Part shown: piece by piece, positions 59,115 to 64,000 of the stretch
How positions within the stretch are numbered: the stretch's first letter is position 1
How the letters are laid out: each line of letters starts with the position of its first letter
Assembly: GCA_037576215.1 (NCBI GenBank)
Contig: JBANDB010000004.1
Span: 3,720,001-3,784,000 of the forward strand
DNA from: Armillaria gallica
Lineage: Eukaryota > Basidiomycota > Agaricomycetes > Agaricales > Physalacriaceae
Direction of reading: 5' to 3'
Length of the DNA: 64,000 nucleotides
Made by a program: the position numbers and the translations under genes
The notes under the pieces: model-generated
Seen by the model: the letters and a program-made list of their open reading frames with translations, nothing else
Told to the model about the DNA's origin: nothing
Databases searched by the model: none

Positions 59115-60464
59115 TTGCCATCACCATTCCTCTCTCTATGCCCTCACTCCCCTCCTATATCAGTGCCTGCACCACGTCCCAGCCAGTGTCTATCCCTGGC
59201 TAGTCCTTCACCTTCCCATTCCCATCCTCTGCTGTCAGATTATGCATGCACCAGTGTACCACGTCAACCCCATCTTGAGAACAGGATCATCAGCAACCCT
59301 CTTCAACCCCATGTTGCAGCAGCTGACTGTCTCTACTGCTGGACAACACCTTATGCCATTTTGCAGAATCAGAACGTCTTCTCTTCACTCCCACCTGAGC
59401 TGGCTGAATGCGCACACGCAGCCTTGCGGGGTGCTCATGCGCCTAATACAAAGTCGTCATATGCTGCGGGTCTACTCCGCTTTACCCAATTCTGCGACAG
59501 GTGGGAGATCGCGGAGAGTGAGCGTATGCCAGCATCTTACGCCCTCCTATGCACATTCATTGGTGACCACAAAGGCACAGTTGCTGAGGGCACTATCAAG
59601 TTATGGATGTCGGGTCTGAAAGCCTGGCATAACCTTTGCGATGCTCCATGGTATGGTGATCATCGCTGGATCCAGATGGCTCGAGTGATGGCAAATAAAG
59701 AAGGAACAACCCATAAACGGCCATTACAAGCTCCGGTTTCCATCGAGCACCTCGTTGCCCTTCTCAGAGCCTTGGACATGTCTAACCCTTTCCATGCAGC
59801 AGTGTGGGCGGTTGCCACCATGTCATTCTTTGGCTGCCGTCGTCTAGGAGAGACGACTGTATCAGTGCTCTCAGCCTTTGACAGCAAGTACCATGTTCTC
59901 TGCTCATCCAAGGTATCCTTTCGTGAACTGAGGGATGGGACCAGGTCCGCAAGCTTTCGCATTCCATGGACTAAGACCACCAAAGAGCTGGGGGCGACAG
60001 TAGTTCTAACCGGACGTGGTGATGACCTATGCCCATATGACACTCTCAAACACCACCTCCGCATTAACAGATCTACTCCGTCAAGCGCTTCTCTCTTTGC
60101 CTACCTCCAGCCTGATGGATCGTGGCGTCATATGCACAAGACAACATTCATGGACTTCTGCTTTGATATCTTGTCTCATGCACTCCCACAACATGTTCTA
60201 GGCCACAGTTTCTGCATAGGAGGAGCAGTGGCACTACTTCTGGCAGGTGTGCCACCCGAAATTGTTGCTGCAACAGGAGGATGGACTTCCCTTGCCTTCC
60301 TCTTGTACTGGCACAGGATGGAAGAGATCCTTCCGATGAGCACTTCCTGTGCATACAATAGGGAAAACATCAATGCACTTGCCCAGATTTTTGAGCGTTT
60401 TCGGGTCGAACATGCCATACCTCAATGCTTCTTTGACCTCATAGATGGTGATCCCGAAATCTGA
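59115..60464 (+). CDS. tyrosine recombinase of the retroelement, catalytic Arg replaced by Cys
   Basis: DNA breaking-rejoining enzyme of the lambda-integrase fold that inserts the circular cDNA. N-terminal SAM-like core: NTKSSYAAGLLRFTQFCDRW and GTIKLWMSGLKAWHNLCD. Catalytic domain: first Arg in FFGCRRLGETTVS, Lys region around SFRIPWTKTTKELG, then HVLGHSFCIGGAVALLLAGV and the presumed nucleophile Tyr in SLAFLLYWHRMEEI. In related elements the block reads HSFRIGGA; here the second catalytic Arg is Cys (CGC to TGC would do it), which should abolish recombination. The Pro/Ser-rich first 80 residues may not be translated; 59242 or a later start is possible. The ORF is otherwise intact. Confidence 0.85.
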   Translation: MPSPFLSLCPHSPPISVPAPRPSQCLSLASPSPSHSHPLLSDYACTSVPRQPHLENRIISNPLQPHVAAADCLYCWTTPYAILQNQNVFSSLPPELAECAHAALRGAHAPNTKSSYAAGLLRFTQFCDRWEIAESERMPASYALLCTFIGDHKGTVAEGTIKLWMSGLKAWHNLCDAPWYGDHRWIQMARVMANKEGTTHKRPLQAPVSIEHLVALLRALDMSNPFHAAVWAVATMSFFGCRRLGETTVSVLSAFDSKYHVLCSSKVSFRELRDGTRSASFRIPWTKTTKELGATVVLTGRGDDLCPYDTLKHHLRINRSTPSSASLFAYLQPDGSWRHMHKTTFMDFCFDILSHALPQHVLGHSFCIGGAVALLLAGVPPEIVAATGGWTSLAFLLYWHRMEEILPMSTSCAYNRENINALAQIFERFRVEHAIPQCFFDLIDGDPEI

Positions 60465-60871
60465 TTACGTTTACCTTACTTACGTGCCTGACTATTGATA
60501 ATTACCTGCAATTCATAACTGTATCTGACAGATAGCATTAGAACAGACAACAAATGTACCATCGCAGTTATCACCTGCCTAGCAATGCATGCCTTCACTC
60601 ACCTCCATTGGGAAACCAGACTTGGCTCTGTTTCAAGTCAGCCATATCTGCTTGTTGTGAGCTTCACTTGGGTTGGTATACCAGATTTGGCTTCCTCTTG
60701 CCCTTCTGGTTCCTGGGTGCTCAAGACTTGGGCCCACCATGTTGTATTTGGGTTCCTGTGTCGTCGGACCGTATCCTTACTGACTGACTTGCACCTTGAG
60801 TCGGTCTCTTCTTCTCCGACACAAACCCAAAGAAACTCGTGGCCTTTCCAGGCCCTCATCTTTCAACAAAC

Positions 60872-60899
60872 CACCCAAATACATGTTAGTATTTGGGTG
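60872..60899. repeat. perfect 11-bp inverted repeat near the 3' end of the retroelement
   Basis: cacccaaatac, six-base loop atgtta, gtatttgggtg. A related gtatttgggt also occurs near 60746. It lies about 120 bp before the element's right border and may belong to its terminal replication signals or terminate transcription. Confidence 0.7.
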
Positions 60900-61022
60900 C
60901 CTTTCTCTTACCATACTACCAATCCTACACACAACGCAGTGATGCATTGTCTCACTAAATATGTAGCCAGACAATCTAACTTATTTGCAGTGATGATGAC
61001 AGCGATGGGCATTCTCACAAGA

Positions 61023-61270
61023 CACGTCTGACTTCGACTTCAAGGCAGAGCAAGAAAACGACCCTGTAGCGGCGTATGTGCCAAAGCATGAGCCCACAGT
61101 GACCGTGACACTTATGGCTATGAACTCTTGGTTCGGGTTGATTTTGTAACCATCCAACCATCCAAAGGCTTCAATAATGATGTAAGTATCATATCCTGAG
61201 ATGTGCATGGTGAGACTTACATTTGGCAATGGCAATGGCAATGTGTTCCACTCAGTACAAGGTCCTTCTT
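61023..61270 (-). pseudogene. sulfate permease (SulP) fragment, upstream half
   Basis: The minus strand reads VEHIAIAIAKS. A GTAAGT...GAAG intron joins it to FGWLDGYKINPNQEFIAISV, then TVGSCFGTYAATGSFSCSAL and KSKSDV, where it stops abruptly. This is the fungal SulP block EHIAIAKSFGR...YKINPNQELIAIG...YPATGSFSRSALKSKSGV-RTP. The continuation RT... is found 5.6 kb away at 55417, past the retroelement. Text upstream of 61270 is no longer recognisable, so the gene was probably already decaying or has decayed since. Confidence 0.85.
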
Positions 61271-62250
61271 GTCCAATGGTGTATGGGGAATAAATGTTTC
61301 TTGAGAGCTTTCCGTTGCTGCTGGGTGAGTCAAGGGAATGTTGGGTAAAGAAGAATCCAGAGAAGACAAAATACAAGACAATTCAACAAACCAAACCCTT
61401 CCTCAAATTATGCGGAAAGTAAGAAATATCATTTAGTAGAATATGTAGACAATAACATAATGAGATGGATCAAATTTATTATCTTCATATCTTCAAAGCG
61501 GCTACACCAACTTGTCCATGGTCACAGTGGTCAGAGTTATCAGAGCCATGTCACAAATCCAGGGAGAAGCCGTGGCACAATTTTTTTCGTATGAGATACT
61601 GTGGTGTACAAATGTCTGGTAATTTTGGACTTGGGAGAATGTCAACAGAAGAATGGGCAAGAAATGTCAACAGGACATACCCGTAGTTTAACACTTGTTC
61701 CTCAGATCGACCTCGGTTTGTGTAGGACAGGGGTGTGGTGGCGGCATGCGAAGAAATCAGAGAAAAGTGGTGGGTGGGTGGCCACAAGACTCTTGACCGT
61801 CAAGTAGAGGTCCTGGCATGGAACCAGTGCCACCATTTGATTACCTGGTGTCGAAGATGGCACCACAAGCTTGGAAAAGGCCACACGGCCAGCAGAGGGG
61901 ATAAAATGGCTGACAGATGGGGATCAAAAATCGTCAACATCGGCGGCAGCCATGGAGACACTAGGAGGAAACAGACACTGGCATAGTGGAGGAAAAACAG
62001 CATAGTTCAAGTACCAGATGTTGAAAATGGTGGTGAGGGGGGAACTAATACAACCGTTCAATTCCCTGGTGTCAAAAATAGTGCAACATACATGGAAGAG
62101 ATCACATGGTGATGAGCCTCCAGGCTCTGTACGCTCATAAATTCGCGGATCTATAATGATCTAGCAACATTCTGCCCCTTCCAAACCTCCATATCAAAGC
62201 ACAGCCATGATTGTCAGGCACTTTGATCCTGAATCCTATTATGCAACTCT
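61271..62250. other. non-coding accessory DNA
   Basis: No supported gene. It contains the first copy of a 100-bp dispersed repeat (61889-61990) and two related snippets, ctggtgtcgaagatggcac near 61848 and ctggtgtcaaaaatagtgc near 62069, suggesting relics of one repeat family. Confidence 0.5.
61889..61990 (+). repeat. dispersed repeat, copy 1
   Basis: Aligns with 63504-63597 over about 100 bases at roughly three-quarters identity by eye; shared core ggggatca(a/g)(a/g)aatcgtca and catggagacac. Same orientation. Confidence 0.65.
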
Positions 62251-62566
62251 AATGACAAGTTAGCGAACTTAATAATTTGCTACAGTCAGCAGCAGTCAAA
62301 GCCTTACCAAGGCTGTTTACTTTGCGCAGTTCATGGCTTAGTAAATGCACAGAAAGTTCGCGTTGCAGCAGCATTGCACAGTAACTGAAGCTACATGCAC
62401 AGTTATGCACAGCCATGCATAGTTGCGTAGTTCTTAAAGTTGCACAGCTGCTGACAGATCTCAACTCAGCATTAGTAAGGAAAGGACAAGAATACTCTAT
62501 TGCACAGTAAATACTTCGCTTGTGTTGCGAATTAACAGGGCAAGGACAAATGTAGCTTACATACAA
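62250..62566. repeat. cluster of (t)gcacag motifs
   Basis: At least six copies of tgcacag within about 170 bases (near 62346, 62372, 62394, 62405, 62443 and 62498), mixed with ttcgc motifs. No open frame. Probably the start of the same non-coding element that continues to 63340. Confidence 0.55.
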
Positions 62567-62582
62567 GTAATTCTCAAAGTAG

Positions 62583-62589
62583 TATAAAA
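62583..62589 (+). promoter_or_regulatory. TATA box of an LTR-like or non-coding transcription unit
   Basis: agTATAAAAgtag sits just before a purine-rich leader (aagagagagagaaggagacg) and the hairpin-rich tract. No coding gene follows, so this may be the promoter of a solo LTR or of a non-coding transcript. Confidence 0.4.
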
Positions 62590-62699
62590 GTAGCTAACTA
62601 AAAGTACAAGAAGAGAGAGAGAAGGAGACGAAACCCAAGGGAGTTACTTGCCCACAAGTACACTACCTTACACACCTCCTAGATCCGATACACACACCT

Positions 62700-63335
62700 G
62701 AAGTTATTGCTTCTCTACTGTTCATTAGAGAAATAACACTTAGCAAACTTTCCCTTCGCTAATACAGTTAGCTATAACTTCGCATGCTTACCTCTGCTCT
62801 AAAAACTTCACTAGGAAACCTTTACTGGTTACCCTTGCGAAGCATCCTCGATGTTTTAAGTTCGCTTGCATACCTGTGCGCTTTAAAGAGCAATCCGCAG
62901 CTAGGATTGAAGCCCTTTAGCCACTAACAACCCAGTACTACCGTTTCCAAACTTAGGAAACAACACCACTTAACTCTTATAGAGTTAGACACCTTGAGGG
63001 CTTAGCTACCTTTCTCATAGAGAGAAAGTTCGCTACCATTGCCCTTTTAACTCGACTCAAGATTAGTACTGACTTGCTTGATATTAGGATCGTTTAGAGC
63101 TATATCTTGCTTGCATGTACTTTATCTTGGACAAAACCTCGCTCACATCTAGAGCACCAGCTTCATTAACTCACATAGAGTTCCCCAACCAAATCCGCAG
63201 CTAGGATTTCGACACCACATAGTTTGCGCTGCATCTAGGTCACCCCCGCTCAGCATACACCCACATTTACACACCTCTTCCCTTTCAGGAAAGTTTGCGT
63301 ACATACTTTGAGCCTCTGAACAGCCTTCAGAGAAT
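62700..63335. repeat. tract with many short hairpins and recurring ttcgc motifs
   Basis: Small perfect inverted repeats follow one another: ttctct/agagaa (62711-62732), gctaa/ttagc (62758-62772), aatcc/ggatt (62892-62908), tttcc/ggaaa (62944-62960), taactct/agagtta (62971-62987), ctttctc/gagaaag (63010-63028), aactc/gagtt (63168-63182), aaatcc/ggattt (63191-63209), ctttc/gaaag (63282-63293) and ctctga/tcagag (63314-63332). The 17-mer aatccgcagctaggatt occurs twice, at 62892 and 63192. (a)agttcgc or close variants recur between the hairpins. No open frame. Confidence 0.6.
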
Positions 63336-64000
63336 CATAACAAAGCATAGCGATCCTTCACTACATCACCAGGAAGCTACAGTCATCGCACGGAGGTGCA
63401 AGACTAGACTCGCTAGAACCTGCCTTCAGATTCTGTGCTTGGTTACACTCACCGTTACAGGTCTTGTGTTTTCTGCCCGCAGGAGTCTTATAGGTTCATC
63501 AACGGCCAGTGGAGGAAAGGAATGGCTGGGGATCAAGAATCGTCATTGTCGGCAGCAGTCATGGAGACACCGTGGGGACACAGATGCTGGAATAGTACTC
63601 CCCATGTCAAAAATGGGGGATGCCTGAAGATGCAGCTCCCAGTGGGTCTGGGGCAGGTGGTAGGCCACAACATTGGTATTGGGTGGTGGCAGCAGCAGTG
63701 GGGACATGGGAGGATAAATCACTGTTGTCTTGGCATCCTTCGCATCCTCTGATGGTGAACTGGTACCTGAAAAGTGTTGCCATCGTCACTGTTGTTAGTC
63801 ATTGGGGCTCTGATCATCACCCTGCCCTCTTGCTCCCATTCTCCTGATCTTCCTAGCCTCGCCTGCTCATCGTCGACCCTCCACGGCTTAGCATCACCCT
63901 CATACAAACTATCCTTTCACAAACGAACCTGCTGTTCCCACTGTGCAGACCGTCATTGTCATTGTCGTTGAGCTCCCAGAGATGCTGGCAGCTGGGGGCT
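63336..64000. other. non-coding accessory DNA, right edge
   Basis: Small ORFs on both strands (63295-63627, 63435-63752, 63607-63789), none recognisable. Contains the second copy of the 100-bp repeat. Confidence 0.45.
63504..63597 (+). repeat. dispersed repeat, copy 2
   Basis: Partner of 61889-61990, same orientation, about 1.6 kb apart. It is flanked by the tract catgtcaaaaatgg, similar to snippets beside copy 1. Confidence 0.65.

Larger units (their letters stand above)
55418..61022 (+). mobile_element. DIRS/Ngaro-type tyrosine-recombinase retrotransposon, 5.6 kb
   Basis: Order of parts: gag-like ORF, reverse transcriptase with RNase H, tyrosine recombinase. This is the layout of YR-encoding retroelements, without integrase or protease. 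Borders are set by the split sulfate permease: minus-strand codons GAC GTG (61023 and up) and CGT ACC (55417 and down) join in frame, so the element is what lies between, give or take a few bases. No obvious target duplication is visible, as expected for YR elements. The 5' end reads agcgaatggcttatcgg and the 3' end gcattctcacaaga. I did not recover the split direct repeats (A1, B1-A2-B2) typical of Ngaro, or DIRS inverted termini, by eye. Confidence 0.85.

Noticed and set aside
62250..62566. CRISPR-like array of tgcacag units
   Set aside because: Units are short, irregularly spaced and eukaryotic context makes CRISPR implausible.

Overview
The window looks like a stretch of an Agaricomycete (mushroom-forming basidiomycete) genome. 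The evidence is the many 40-65 nt GT-AG introns with CTAAY-like branch sites, a laccase, a TKL kinase carrying a C1 zinc finger, a tuberin-type RapGAP, and a tyrosine-recombinase retroelement of the DIRS/Ngaro kind. Most genes are multi-exon, so single ORFs show only pieces of them. I spliced the main genes by eye.

Left part (1-31 kb), mostly housekeeping: an edge-truncated unknown gene (-), a universal stress protein (-), a tuberin/TSC2 homologue of about 1,680 aa (-), an NCS1 nucleobase permease (-), a TKL kinase with C1 domain (+), an ACOT9-like mitochondrial acyl-CoA thioesterase (-), polytopic membrane protein A (+), an ARMT1/DUF89 phosphatase (+), a secreted polyamine-oxidase-type flavoprotein (+), a sphingoid-base-phosphate phosphatase (+), an unknown protein (-), RSA3 (+), and membrane protein B (-), which is a divergent paralogue of A.

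Middle (31-42 kb): remnants of a second amine oxidase in inverted orientation; a run of five well-formed introns between short, partly repeated exons without a stable reading frame; an APC amino-acid permease (-); and a membrane protein with a Cys-rich ectodomain (-).

Right part (42-64 kb), accessory: a laccase (+), an NRPS-like adenylate-forming reductase A-T-R (-), a broken P450 (+) and a PDR-type ABC transporter fragment (+) resemble the parts list of a secondary-metabolite locus, the last two decayed. A sulfate permease (-) is split by a 5.6 kb retroelement (gag, RT-RNase H, tyrosine recombinase). The last 3 kb is non-coding, repeat-rich DNA with a dense series of short hairpins.

A recurring theme is that conserved genes lose frame by exactly one base at single sites (tuberin, kinase, reductase, P450). 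Residual assembly errors or real decay could both explain this, and the sequence alone does not decide it.
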